Origin: Bacteroidota bacterium
GTDB taxonomy: Bacteria > Bacteroidota > Rhodothermia > Rhodothermales > Salinibacteraceae
DNA: 64,000 bases
Direction of reading: 5' to 3'
Assembly: GCA_009908945.1 (NCBI GenBank)
Contig: JAAAOI010000119.1
Coordinates: forward strand, 1 to 64,000
Positions 29,390 to 38,651 of the stretch are shown here, in pieces. A model generated the notes under the pieces. That model saw only the letters and a program-made list of their open reading frames with translations, ran no database searches and was not told the DNA's origin. How positions within the stretch are numbered: the first letter of the stretch is position 1; each line of letters begins with the position of its first letter. A program made the position numbers and the translations under genes.

Positions 29390-29962
29390 ATGTACGCTGT
29401 CCTCGACTTCGCCCATCATCTTACCGCGCGTGCACTGGGAGCAGGAGCGGTAGCGGTTGACGCCACCGTTGGCAACGGGCACGATACGCTCCATCTGGCA
29501 GAAGCCGTCGGGGCTGACGGCCGCGTGCACGGGTTCGACACACAGCCGCTCGCCCTCAAGCGGACGCGGCAGCGCCTCGCTACCGCAGGTGTGGCCGAGC
29601 GTGTGCTCCTTCACGAGGCCTCCCACGCTACCCTGGCCGGCACGCTCCCCGCGGAGGTGCACGGCCACGTTGGGGCCGTCATGTTCAACCTCGGCTATCT
29701 CCCCGGAGGAGACCATACCATCACGACCACGCCCGATACGACGGTGCAAGCGCTGCAACAGGCCCTGACCCTTTTGGAAGCAGGCGGCGTTGTCACCGTC
29801 GTGCTCTACGCCGGGCATCCGGGCGGTGCGGCCGAAGCGCGTGCGGTTACGGACTGGGCGGCGGCGTTGGATCAGGAAGCCGTACAGGTGCTTTCGTACC
29901 GATTCCTCAATCAAGTTAATGCCCCACCCGCCCTGCTCGCGCTCCACTCCCACCCGGCCTGA
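29390..29962 (+). CDS. rRNA methylase-like class I SAM methyltransferase (YtqB-like)
   Basis: AVDATVGNGHDTLHLAEAVGADGRVHGFDTQ, VMFNLGYLPGGDHTITT, as in the putative rRNA methylase family. Confidence 0.85.
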   Translation: MYAVLDFAHHLTARALGAGAVAVDATVGNGHDTLHLAEAVGADGRVHGFDTQPLALKRTRQRLATAGVAERVLLHEASHATLAGTLPAEVHGHVGAVMFNLGYLPGGDHTITTTPDTTVQALQQALTLLEAGGVVTVVLYAGHPGGAAEARAVTDWAAALDQEAVQVLSYRFLNQVNAPPALLALHSHPA

Positions 29963-29964
29963 TC

Positions 29965-30756
29965 GTGGCTATGTGCCTTCTTGTCTGGGCATACGACATG
30001 CACCCGCAGTATCGCTTGATCCTGGCCGGCAACCGGGATGAGTTTTATGCACGTCCCACCGCAGCTGCGGCGCGTTGGCCGGAGCACCCGAGCCTCGTGG
30101 CCGGCCGCGACCTTCGGGCAGGCGGCACGTGGATGGGGGTCAGTGGCAGCCAGCGCTTCTGCATCGTCACGAATGTGCGGGCGCCCGACGCGCAAAAAAC
30201 AACAGCAGCCTCACGCGGAGCACTCGTGGCGGGCTATCTTCTTCACCACAGGTCGGCCGCTTCTTATCAACACGCGGTAGAGCAAACCCGCCGGCAGTAC
30301 AACGGCTTCAATCTCCTGATAGGAGATGCAGATGCCATACAGTACGTAAGCACAGCTGCGGCATCGCAAACCCTTACCTCCGGACTCTATGGGTTATCGA
30401 ATGCGACGCTGGACACGCCATGGCCGAAAGTAACGCGCGCCAAGCGTCGGCTACGTACCATCCTAAGCGCAGATGATGCTCTCGTGCCGGCCCTCTTTGA
30501 TCTGCTGCAGGACGACACCCCGGCGCCCGACGAGGCGCTGCCTGATACCGGGGTGCCGCGAGACTGGGAACGGGCTCTGTCTTCCATTTTTATCGCGTCG
30601 CCGCGCTATGGCACGCGCGCCTCAACCGTCCTGCTGCTTAACCGTGCCGGAGGAGGGACGCTGATAGAGCAGACCTACACCCCGGACGGGGCCATTGCTA
30701 CACGTCAACATTTTGCTCTCCATCCTCACGCTACCTCCAACCCCACGTCTTCATGA
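29965..30756 (+). CDS. NRDE (TANGO2) family protein
   Basis: MCLLVWAYDMHPQYRLILAGNRDEFYARPTAAAARWPE...AGGTWMGVS: N-terminal Cys and NRDE motif. Confidence 0.93.
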   Translation: MAMCLLVWAYDMHPQYRLILAGNRDEFYARPTAAAARWPEHPSLVAGRDLRAGGTWMGVSGSQRFCIVTNVRAPDAQKTTAASRGALVAGYLLHHRSAASYQHAVEQTRRQYNGFNLLIGDADAIQYVSTAAASQTLTSGLYGLSNATLDTPWPKVTRAKRRLRTILSADDALVPALFDLLQDDTPAPDEALPDTGVPRDWERALSSIFIASPRYGTRASTVLLLNRAGGGTLIEQTYTPDGAIATRQHFALHPHATSNPTSS

Positions 30757-31997
30757 CTACCCGCGAGAAGGTCTCCTTCACCAACAAAGGCGGCCAGCGC
30801 TTAAGCGCTGAGCTGGAATTGCCAGACGGCCAGGATCCCACCACGTTCGCTATCTTTGCACATTGCTTTACCTGTACAAAAAACCTACGCGCTGTTCGCC
30901 TGATCAGCCAGGCCCTTGCCGCGGAAGGGGTGGGGGTGCTGCGCTTCGACTTTACCGGGCTGGGGGAGAGCGAGGGGGATTTCGAAGACACGAACTTTTC
31001 CAAAAATATTAGCGACTTGCTGGCTGCTGCGACCTTTCTCGAGGAACAGCACGCCGTTCCTACGCTCATCATTGGCCATTCGCTGGGTGGAGCAGCGGTC
31101 ATCCGAGCAGCTACGCAACTGCCCTCGATTAAGGCGGTGGCCACTATCGGGGCGCCCTATGCCCCTGACCATGTGCTGAACATCTTCGAGGATGACCTCG
31201 AAACGATCGAAGAGAAGGGCCAGGCAGAAGTCAACATCGGCGGGCGGCCGTTTACGGTCAAGAAGCAATTCATCGACGACCTCCGCGAAACGTCGAGTGC
31301 CGAGGTGCTGGGCGCGCTCAACCGAGCCCTGCTGATTTTTCACTCGCCCATCGATAAAATCGTAGGCGTAGATAATGCAGGGAAGATCTTCAAAGCTGCG
31401 AAGCATCCCAAAAGCTTTATGTCGCTGGATTCCGCCGATCACCTGCTGTCAGACCGCGCGGACGCCCGGTACGTGGGGCGCGTGATTGGCGCCTGGGCGG
31501 CGAAGTACGTGGAGGTGGAGGACGCAGCACCAAAGGCGCCAGAGGTGCAGGACCAGGACACGGCGGAAAGCTATGCCGACAACACACTGACCGCCACTCT
31601 GCGGAATGGATATCAGACCGATCTGCAGACGCGCGGCTACACGCTCCGCGCCGATGAGCCCGCTTCCATGGGCGGGACGGAGACGGGGCCCACGCCTTAC
31701 GACTACCTGCTGGGCGCGCTCGGCTCGTGCACGGCCATGACCCTGCGCATGTACGCCGAGCGGAAGGAGTGGCCGCTGGACGGTGTAGCCGTCCGGCTGT
31801 CCCACGAGAAGATTCATGCGCGCGACTGCGCTTCGTGCGAAACGCAGAAGGGCAAGGTGGATCGCATCGCCCGCGTGCTAACCTTGACCGGCGACCTCAC
31901 GGATGAACAGCGGGCGCGCTTGATACAAATTGCCGACCGGTGCCCGGTCCACCGGACGCTGCACAGCGAAGTTACTGTCGATACGAGAGAGGCGTGA
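30753..31997 (+). CDS. Bifunctional alpha/beta hydrolase - OsmC family protein
   Basis: N-terminal hydrolase (FAHCFTCTKNLRAVR, IGHSLGGAAV) fused to C-terminal OsmC (GTETGPTPYDYLLGALGSCTAMTLRMYAERKEWPL, DRCPVHRTL). Confidence 0.92.
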   Translation: MTTREKVSFTNKGGQRLSAELELPDGQDPTTFAIFAHCFTCTKNLRAVRLISQALAAEGVGVLRFDFTGLGESEGDFEDTNFSKNISDLLAAATFLEEQHAVPTLIIGHSLGGAAVIRAATQLPSIKAVATIGAPYAPDHVLNIFEDDLETIEEKGQAEVNIGGRPFTVKKQFIDDLRETSSAEVLGALNRALLIFHSPIDKIVGVDNAGKIFKAAKHPKSFMSLDSADHLLSDRADARYVGRVIGAWAAKYVEVEDAAPKAPEVQDQDTAESYADNTLTATLRNGYQTDLQTRGYTLRADEPASMGGTETGPTPYDYLLGALGSCTAMTLRMYAERKEWPLDGVAVRLSHEKIHARDCASCETQKGKVDRIARVLTLTGDLTDEQRARLIQIADRCPVHRTLHSEVTVDTREA

Positions 31998-32992
31998 TGA
32001 TGGAGAGGATGAAAGCGGTACAGGTACAGGCGCCGGGGGGCCCGGAGCAGCTTACCATGGGCACAGCCGAGCGCCCCACGCCGGGCCCTACGGAGGTGCT
32101 GGTCCGCGTTCGGGCGACAGCGCTTAACCGCGCGGACACGTACCAGCGGCGCGGCCATTACGACCCCCCGCCCGGCGCCTCGCCCATCCTGGGCCTCGAA
32201 ATGGCCGGCGAGGTCGTTGCCGTGGGAGCGGACGTCTCGCGCTGGGACGCGGGGGCGGCCGTCTTCGGGCTGCTGGCAGGGGGCGGCTATGCGGAGTTCG
32301 TTGCGGTTGATGAGGGGCTGCTCCTGCCGAAGCCGAAGGACCTCTCCTTCGCCGAAGCAGCCGCTATCCCCGAAGTCTTCTTGACGGCCTACCAGGCGCT
32401 GTTCTGGCTCGGAGAGCTGGCCGCGGGCGACCACGTCCTGATTCATGCAGGGGGCAGCGGCGTCGGCACCGCCGCAATACAACTTGCCCGTGCGGCTGAA
32501 GCTACGCCGCATATCACGGCTTCCGCCGGCAAGCACGCGGCATGCCGCACGCTGGGCGCGGCGACCACGATTGACTATGCGCACGAGGACTTTGCAGGCC
32601 GCATGCTCGAGGCCACGGATGGGCAGGGGGCTGACGTCATTCTGGACTTCATCGGGGCCGGATATGCGCGCAAGAATATCCGAGCGCTGGCACAGGATGG
32701 GCGCTGGGTGGTGCTGGCCCTCATGGGCGGCGTCACGGTGGAGGCGTTTCCGCTGGGGCAGCTCTTTCGGAAGCGAGGCTCGCTGCGCACCTCCACCCTG
32801 CGAAACCGCACGCTGGCCTATAAGCGCCACCTTGTGGCAGCCTTCGCCGACGACTATTTGCCATTATTGCAAAACAAAAACCTGCAGCCTGTAATTGACT
32901 CCATACATCCATGGACTAACGTCCAAGAAGCCCATCGGCACATGGAGAACAACCGGAATACAGGAAAAATTGTGCTCCGTGTTGAGGCTTGA
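31997..32992 (+). CDS. NAD(P)H quinone oxidoreductase (zinc-less MDR, PIG3-like)
   Basis: ATALNRADTYQRRGHYDPPPGASPILGLEMAGEVVAVG, VLIHAGGSGVGTAAIQLA. Confidence 0.92.
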   Translation: MMERMKAVQVQAPGGPEQLTMGTAERPTPGPTEVLVRVRATALNRADTYQRRGHYDPPPGASPILGLEMAGEVVAVGADVSRWDAGAAVFGLLAGGGYAEFVAVDEGLLLPKPKDLSFAEAAAIPEVFLTAYQALFWLGELAAGDHVLIHAGGSGVGTAAIQLARAAEATPHITASAGKHAACRTLGAATTIDYAHEDFAGRMLEATDGQGADVILDFIGAGYARKNIRALAQDGRWVVLALMGGVTVEAFPLGQLFRKRGSLRTSTLRNRTLAYKRHLVAAFADDYLPLLQNKNLQPVIDSIHPWTNVQEAHRHMENNRNTGKIVLRVEA

Positions 32993-33042
32993 GTGAGCCG
33001 CAAAAAGCACGCTTTTTTTACCACTACTGCTAACACGACGGT

Positions 33043-33654
33043 ATGCCTGATTTTTTCGATGATCGCCGCCCGCACGAGGGCCTGACGTACGATGCGTACA
33101 CGGAGGCTTGGGAGGAGAAGCTGAAGCGTTCGATGGCCGAGCTCTCCGCTGATGAGCGGCGCTATCAGCACTACGCCCGGTACAACTGGGAGCGCGCCGA
33201 GGCGGTGGAGCAGGAATACACCGCGAGTGAGGAGCTCCGCGAGGTGATGAGTACCATCGCCACCCCACAGCTGTGGATGGTGCTCACCGACGACTGGTGC
33301 GGCGACTCGGCCTTCAGTCTGCCCATCATCGCGCGGGCTGCGTCCCTGTCTGATCATGTTACGCTGCGCATCCTGCGCCGCGATGATAACCTCGATATCA
33401 TGGATCAGTACCTGACCGGCGGTTCCCGAAGCATTCCTAAACTGGTGGCCTTTTCTGCCGATGGAGACGAGCTCTTTGACTGGGGCCCGCGCCCGGCAGC
33501 GGCTGCTGCGCTCCGCGAAAGACTCATTGCCGAAGGGGCAGAAGGCAACGACGTGGTGGAGCCGTTGATCACGTGGTACGAGGACGGGGGCTACGAAGAC
33601 GTGGAGGAAGAACTGATCGCCCGTGTGGAGGCCGCGCTGCCAGTGAGGCCTTAA
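33043..33654 (+). CDS. Thioredoxin-family protein with single active-site Cys (DDWCGDS)
   Basis: WMVLTDDWCGDSAFSLPIIARAA, GSRSIPKLVAFSADG thioredoxin-fold cis-Pro region. Confidence 0.8.
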   Translation: MPDFFDDRRPHEGLTYDAYTEAWEEKLKRSMAELSADERRYQHYARYNWERAEAVEQEYTASEELREVMSTIATPQLWMVLTDDWCGDSAFSLPIIARAASLSDHVTLRILRRDDNLDIMDQYLTGGSRSIPKLVAFSADGDELFDWGPRPAAAAALRERLIAEGAEGNDVVEPLITWYEDGGYEDVEEELIARVEAALPVRP

Positions 33655-33844
33655 AGCCGACGGCAGACTATCCACAGGCTGTACCGTACCGTTAAGGGAA
33701 AAGCAGGCTTTCCGGGATAGCTGCCTACAAACGTAACGCTTCGGATGAATGCGCGCCGGCCCCTTCCGCTTTCACCGCTGGGTCCGTACTGTATGGAGCG
33801 TCCGCACTATACGTATAGAATGTCAACCAACCGAGGGCGTCTGT

Positions 33845-34507
33845 ATGCCTCCATTGCTGTCACGCCTGTGTGCGGGCCTATTGGTACCAGTGGCGATCGC
33901 ACTCGCCTGCGCGACGTCAGCACAGGCGAGCAGTGTGTTTCTCTCAGATGCGGATACGACCATGCAGCTTCAGCTCACCAACATCACCGACCTTTCTGAG
34001 CAGCGTCAGGCCTCGGAGCGCCGTCACCTGATCCGCGTGTTGGCCTGGGGAGGATCCAACGTGCTGGGCGGCGCTGCGCTGTGGGCGTCCGGGCGCGATG
34101 AGGCCGCTCGCGGATTCGGCCAACAATCGGCGCTGTGGGGCGCGGTCAACGTGGGCATCGCTGCGGTGGGGTTATTGGGCGGCGGCTCTCCGCCGGATGC
34201 TGGCTTCGGAACGGCCGTGCGTGCGGAGCGGCGGTACCATGACATCCTGCTGGCCAACCTTGGCCTCAATGTGGGCTACATGGGCGTGGGGACGGCTATG
34301 GTCGTCGCAGCAGGGGAAGGGGTAGACCGCAATGCCGCGTGGCGCGGGCACGGCACCGCGCTCATTCTCCAGGGGATGGGCCTGTTGGCGTTAGACGCGA
34401 TCAGCTGGGTCGCCTCCCGATCCCGGCTCGGAAAACTCCTCTCCATGCCGGGGGACACGTCGGCCGCTGCCACTCCAGGAGGACTGGGCATCACGGTCCG
34501 CTTTTGA
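33845..34507 (+). CDS. Exported hypothetical membrane protein
   Basis: Signal peptide MPPLLSRLCAGLLVPVAIALACATSAQAS and several hydrophobic segments. Confidence 0.6.
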   Translation: MPPLLSRLCAGLLVPVAIALACATSAQASSVFLSDADTTMQLQLTNITDLSEQRQASERRHLIRVLAWGGSNVLGGAALWASGRDEAARGFGQQSALWGAVNVGIAAVGLLGGGSPPDAGFGTAVRAERRYHDILLANLGLNVGYMGVGTAMVVAAGEGVDRNAAWRGHGTALILQGMGLLALDAISWVASRSRLGKLLSMPGDTSAAATPGGLGITVRF

Positions 34508-35101
34508 GGTGGGGGCGGATGCGTCTGGCGTTGATCCACCCGACGCCGATGATGTGTCATCAGACGGGCGGTCGTCCGCTTCCTCCTCAGCCTCTTGATC
34601 AGTTTCCGGAAAGCCATTTGCCGGGTGCGGGCCATCGAAAGGAGGGGTGTCATACGGCGGTGTGTCGTACGGCGAGCCTTCCGGCGCCTGTCCGAAGCCC
34701 CCCATGTAAAATCCCATCTGCCCCTGGTCCGCCTTTTTCCGAAACCGCTTGAGGGCATAGCGACGAATCATACGGCGAGACGGAGGGATCAGGCCCATGA
34801 AGCCGACAACATCCGTGAGCACGCCCGGGGTCACAAGCAAGGCGCCGGCAATCAGGATGATGACCCCATCCACTAACTCGTCGCCCGGCAGGCCGCCTCC
34901 GGCCATCTTGCGGTTCAGTCGGTTCCACGCAGAAACGCCCTCACGCTTGGCCAACAGCCCCCCGACGATACCGGTCACGACGATAATCGCTACGGTCTCC
35001 CCGAAGCCGATGAGGGTACTCACATACATCAGCAACGCGAGTTCGACGGCCGGTAGAATAAGAAACAGCGCCAGGATACGGGCAAGCATGAGAACGCACA
35101 C
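34391..35101 (-). CDS. fxsA: FxsA family membrane protein
   Basis: ILPAVELALLMYVSTLIGFGETVAIIVVTGIVGGLLAKREG...DGVIILIAGALLVTPGVLTDVVGFMGLIPPSR. Confidence 0.88.
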   Translation of the reverse strand: MCVLMLARILALFLILPAVELALLMYVSTLIGFGETVAIIVVTGIVGGLLAKREGVSAWNRLNRKMAGGGLPGDELVDGVIILIAGALLVTPGVLTDVVGFMGLIPPSRRMIRRYALKRFRKKADQGQMGFYMGGFGQAPEGSPYDTPPYDTPPFDGPHPANGFPETDQEAEEEADDRPSDDTSSASGGSTPDASAPTSKADRDAQSSWSGSGRRVPRHGEEFSEPGSGGDPADRV

Positions 35102-35195
35102 TATCTCGAACGGTAAAGGACGCGGCTAACGACTGCGTGGGCAAAAGGCTCCTGCAGCCGTTGTTCAGTTTCTTTGACGCACCCATCGTGTAGGC

Positions 35196-36260
35196 ATGGC
35201 AACACCACAAATAGGCATCATTGGCGCCGGTATCGCCGGATGTGCTGCTGCGTTCGCGTTGCGCGACACGGCAGCCCGGGTAACCCTCATAGATAAAGCC
35301 CGCGGTGTGTCGGGGCGGGCAACTACCCGCCGTCGGGACAAGATCCGCTACGACCACGGCGCCAACTTTTTCAAGCTGAAAAAGGAGCGGCACCGGACAC
35401 TCGTGCACGATCTCCTCCCGAGCGAGGGCCTGGTGCGCGTGCAGCGGCCCCTATGCACGTTTACCGCTGCGGGCGAGTGTACGCCCATCCCCGAAACCGA
35501 GGAGAATCAGGCCTGGACGTATCGTGGGGGTATTCATACGCTGGGTAAGCACCTCGCTACGGCCTCTGGAGCTACCGTTCACCTGCGGACGCGCATCGCC
35601 AAGATCCACCAGGCCGAGGGGGCATGGGCGGTTGAGGCGACGGATGGCCGGTCCTTCGGGCCGTTCGATCAGCTCCTGCTTACGCCTCCAGCGCCCCAGA
35701 CGGCCGACCTGCTCGCCGGTAGTGACCTTCCGCCGGCGCTGGCTGGTCCACTCATCGAAGCCCTGCGCGCGTCCTCGTATGAGTCGCTGCACACGCTGAT
35801 TCTGGGATACCATGAGCGCTGGGCGCGGACACATCCGTTCTACGGCTTTGCCAATGCCGATGGTGCCTACCCCATCGGGTGGCTTAGTTTTGAGGAAGAT
35901 AAACCAGGGCACGTTCCCGCGGATCAGCGGGTGCTCATCTGCCAGATGCAAGCGGGGTGGTCGGAAGAACGGTTTGACATGCCGCCGGAGGAGCTGGCTC
36001 CGGTAGCTGCCACGCACGCTGCCGACCTGCTGAAGGCGCCCGCGGCGGCCCATCCGGACTGGGTGGATCACCAGCGCTGGCGTTACGCTCAGCCCACTGC
36101 AGCCGCTGCTACGGACGTGCTGTCGCAGGCAGCGCCACAGGGGCTCTTTTTTGCCGGCGACTTCATGGTGGGACAGGCGCGCGTGCCGCACGCGCTGCAA
36201 AGCGGGTTGGACGTTGCTGCAGCAATGGTGCAGCATGGAGCGCTGGTGGACCAGCCGTAG
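35196..36260 (+). CDS. NAD(P)/FAD-dependent oxidoreductase, renalase-like
   Basis: IGIIGAGIAGCAAAFALRDTAARVTLIDKARGVSGRATTRR; FFAGDFMVGQARVPHALQSGLDVA. Confidence 0.88.
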   Translation: MATPQIGIIGAGIAGCAAAFALRDTAARVTLIDKARGVSGRATTRRRDKIRYDHGANFFKLKKERHRTLVHDLLPSEGLVRVQRPLCTFTAAGECTPIPETEENQAWTYRGGIHTLGKHLATASGATVHLRTRIAKIHQAEGAWAVEATDGRSFGPFDQLLLTPPAPQTADLLAGSDLPPALAGPLIEALRASSYESLHTLILGYHERWARTHPFYGFANADGAYPIGWLSFEEDKPGHVPADQRVLICQMQAGWSEERFDMPPEELAPVAATHAADLLKAPAAAHPDWVDHQRWRYAQPTAAAATDVLSQAAPQGLFFAGDFMVGQARVPHALQSGLDVAAAMVQHGALVDQP

Positions 36261-36301
36261 CTGCCCCTCACAGCGGTGGCCTTAGCCCTACGGCACAGGG
36301 C

Positions 36302-37558
36302 TCACGCGGAGACAGGGGCGTGCTGCACTGCGGAGGGCAGGGCCTTCGGTAGCGGAGCACGGGCATCCCACAAGTCAAGCCCCCGCGCCGGGGTATCTGA
36401 CGGCTGGTAGGACTGAATCCAGGAGCGGTCAACGTAATGCTTGAGCCGTAGCATGGGGGTACCGGCGATCCAGAGGGGCCCGGCAATCCAGAGGCCACGC
36501 GGCGTGCCGGTCGACAAAATAAGCGGGGCGACGGGGTAGGGCCGGAACGTCTTGCGGGCCGTGTCTTTGCGCTCATGGAGGGCATGCGTGATGTTGTCCC
36601 GGAGCACGGGGCCCTGCTTTACGGCGTGAACGCCAATCCGGGCCAGGTCTGCGTAGCCCTCCACTTTGGCGCAGTCGCCGGCTGCAAACACTGCCGGGTG
36701 GCCGTGCACTTGGAGCTGCGGGTCGACGCGCACAAAGCCGTTTGCCGTGCATGGGAGGCCGCTATCCTGCAAAAGTGGGGGGGCCGTGGCACCGGTGGCC
36801 CACACCACGTCGTCCACAACAAGGTCCTCAGCGGCGCCCGAGAGCGCTACGCGCAGGGCCCCCTCGTCAGGGCGGGGCGGGGATACTGTGGTTCCCAAGT
36901 GGAGCCGCACCCCGCGTTGCCGCAGCATCCGCGCCGCGTACCGGCTCGCGCCTACCGGAAACCGCGGGAGCACCCGGTCGGCTTGGTCTACAAGGGTGAG
37001 CTTCATCTGTGAGGCCTTGCCTGCACGGTGTAGCCGGGCAGACAGGTTCAGGGTGAGCTCCACCCCTGCGGCGCCGGCGCCTACCATTACCAGATGGCGC
37101 GTGGTGCGCGCGTCGTGGAGCACCGCCTGCACGGAAGCGGCCAGTGCTTGCAGCCCATGCAGCGGCTTGGTTGGAAGGGCAGTCTGCGGTCGGCCTGGGG
37201 GGACGGCGCCGATGTCGAGCGCTGCGAGGTCGTACGGGAGCCAGGTGCCGCCGGCCTGAACGCGTTGTCGTTTTGCATCCAGAGCCGCCGCCCGGGCCTC
37301 CACAAACCGCACATTGGCGGTCGCACACAGCGCCTGCAGGTCGATGCGGACATCCTCCTCTCGGTACACCCCGCCAAGATACTCCGGCACCATGCCCGAG
37401 TAATAGAGGAAGCGGCCGGGGTTGACCAGGGTAACCTCATGGCCAGCGTCGGTCCACTGGCGGGCCGCCTGTAGGGAGGGCAGCATGGCGTGGCCTCCCC
37501 CGACCAGCACCACACGCTTCAAGGGGGAGCTATCCGAGGGTACAGGTGAGGGGCTCAT
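36302..37558 (-). CDS. NDH-2-like FAD-dependent oxidoreductase (selenide-water-dikinase-associated type)
   Basis: VVLVGGGHAMLPSLQAARQW, LVMVGAGAAGVELTLNLSARL, AVFAAGDCAKVEGY. Confidence 0.82.
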   Translation of the reverse strand: MSPSPVPSDSSPLKRVVLVGGGHAMLPSLQAARQWTDAGHEVTLVNPGRFLYYSGMVPEYLGGVYREEDVRIDLQALCATANVRFVEARAAALDAKRQRVQAGGTWLPYDLAALDIGAVPPGRPQTALPTKPLHGLQALAASVQAVLHDARTTRHLVMVGAGAAGVELTLNLSARLHRAGKASQMKLTLVDQADRVLPRFPVGASRYAARMLRQRGVRLHLGTTVSPPRPDEGALRVALSGAAEDLVVDDVVWATGATAPPLLQDSGLPCTANGFVRVDPQLQVHGHPAVFAAGDCAKVEGYADLARIGVHAVKQGPVLRDNITHALHERKDTARKTFRPYPVAPLILSTGTPRGLWIAGPLWIAGTPMLRLKHYVDRSWIQSYQPSDTPARGLDLWDARAPLPKALPSAVQHAPVSA

Positions 37559-38577
37559 GCGGCGGTAGCGGTATCTTCGACCAAGCGTCCGATGAGTTCC
37601 AGGCCCGTGACGCCATCGGCCTCAGCGTTGAAGTTCGACACAATCCGGTGACGCAGCACCGGAATGGCGACCTTCCGGACATCGCTGATAAGAGGCGTGA
37701 GCCGCCCGTCCATAGCCGCCAGTGCCTTCGCGCCCAGGATGAGGTACTGCGATGCCCGGGGGCCGGCGCCGTAGCTGAGGTACGACGTGATGTATTCCGG
37801 AGCCTGCTCGCTCTGCGGACGGGTACTGCTGACCAGGCGCACGGCGTACTGAATCACGTTGTCTGCTACCGGTAACTGACGCACAAACTGCTGATAGGTC
37901 TGCAATTCGTCCCCAGACATCACCGCAGACACCGCCGCTGGCGGGGCGCCGGTCGTTGAGCGCACGACTTCCACTTCTTGCTCAAACGCGGGGTAGTCGA
38001 GCCAAAGATTCAGCATAAAGCGGTCCAGCTGGGCCTCCGGCAGCGGGTAGGTCCCTTCTTGCTCGATCGGGTTTTGCGTCGCCAGGACGAAGAACGGCGT
38101 GGGCAGGGGGAGCGTTTGGCCTGCGGCCGTGACATGGCGCTCCTGCATAGCCTCCAACAAGGCTGCCTGCGTCTTGGGGGGCGTACGGTTGATCTCGTCG
38201 GCCAGGATGATATTGGCAAACACGGGTCCTTCTACAAACCGAAACGAGCGGCGCCCCGTGGTGCGGTCCTCGTCAATAATTTCGGTCCCTGTGATGTCAC
38301 TCGGCATCAAGTCGGGCGTGAACTGGATGCGGCTAAAAGAGAGATCCAGCGCATCAGCGAGCGTGCGAATCAGGAGCGTCTTGGCAAGGCCGGGCACCCC
38401 GATGAGCAGGACGTGGCCGCGGGCAAGCAGGCTTACCGTCACATTCCGCACGATGGTTTCCTGCCCGATGATGACCTTCCCGATCTCATCCCGCAGCTGC
38501 TGAACCGAGGTCTGCAAGTCGTCCAGCGTCTGCGGGTCGGCGTCGGGCGAAGGGTGGACGGACATGGATTCGGCCAT
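37555..38577 (-). CDS. MoxR-family AAA+ ATPase
   Basis: VLLIGVPGLAKTLLIRTLADALDLSFSRIQFTPDLMPSDITG, ILADEINRTPPKTQAALLEAMQE. Confidence 0.95.
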   Translation of the reverse strand: MAESMSVHPSPDADPQTLDDLQTSVQQLRDEIGKVIIGQETIVRNVTVSLLARGHVLLIGVPGLAKTLLIRTLADALDLSFSRIQFTPDLMPSDITGTEIIDEDRTTGRRSFRFVEGPVFANIILADEINRTPPKTQAALLEAMQERHVTAAGQTLPLPTPFFVLATQNPIEQEGTYPLPEAQLDRFMLNLWLDYPAFEQEVEVVRSTTGAPPAAVSAVMSGDELQTYQQFVRQLPVADNVIQYAVRLVSSTRPQSEQAPEYITSYLSYGAGPRASQYLILGAKALAAMDGRLTPLISDVRKVAIPVLRHRIVSNFNAEADGVTGLELIGRLVEDTATAA

Positions 38578-38651
38578 GGAGACAGGCGAGTAGTCGAAAA
38601 GAGAAAAGGCGACGCGTGATGCGACAGACGGAGGGGCCCGGGAGGCCGGGG

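Noticed and set aside
33001-33020. AAAAAGCACGCTTTTTTT as terminator after the quinone oxidoreductase gene
   Set aside because: Loop of only 2 nt and an A/T-dominated stem; too weak to call.
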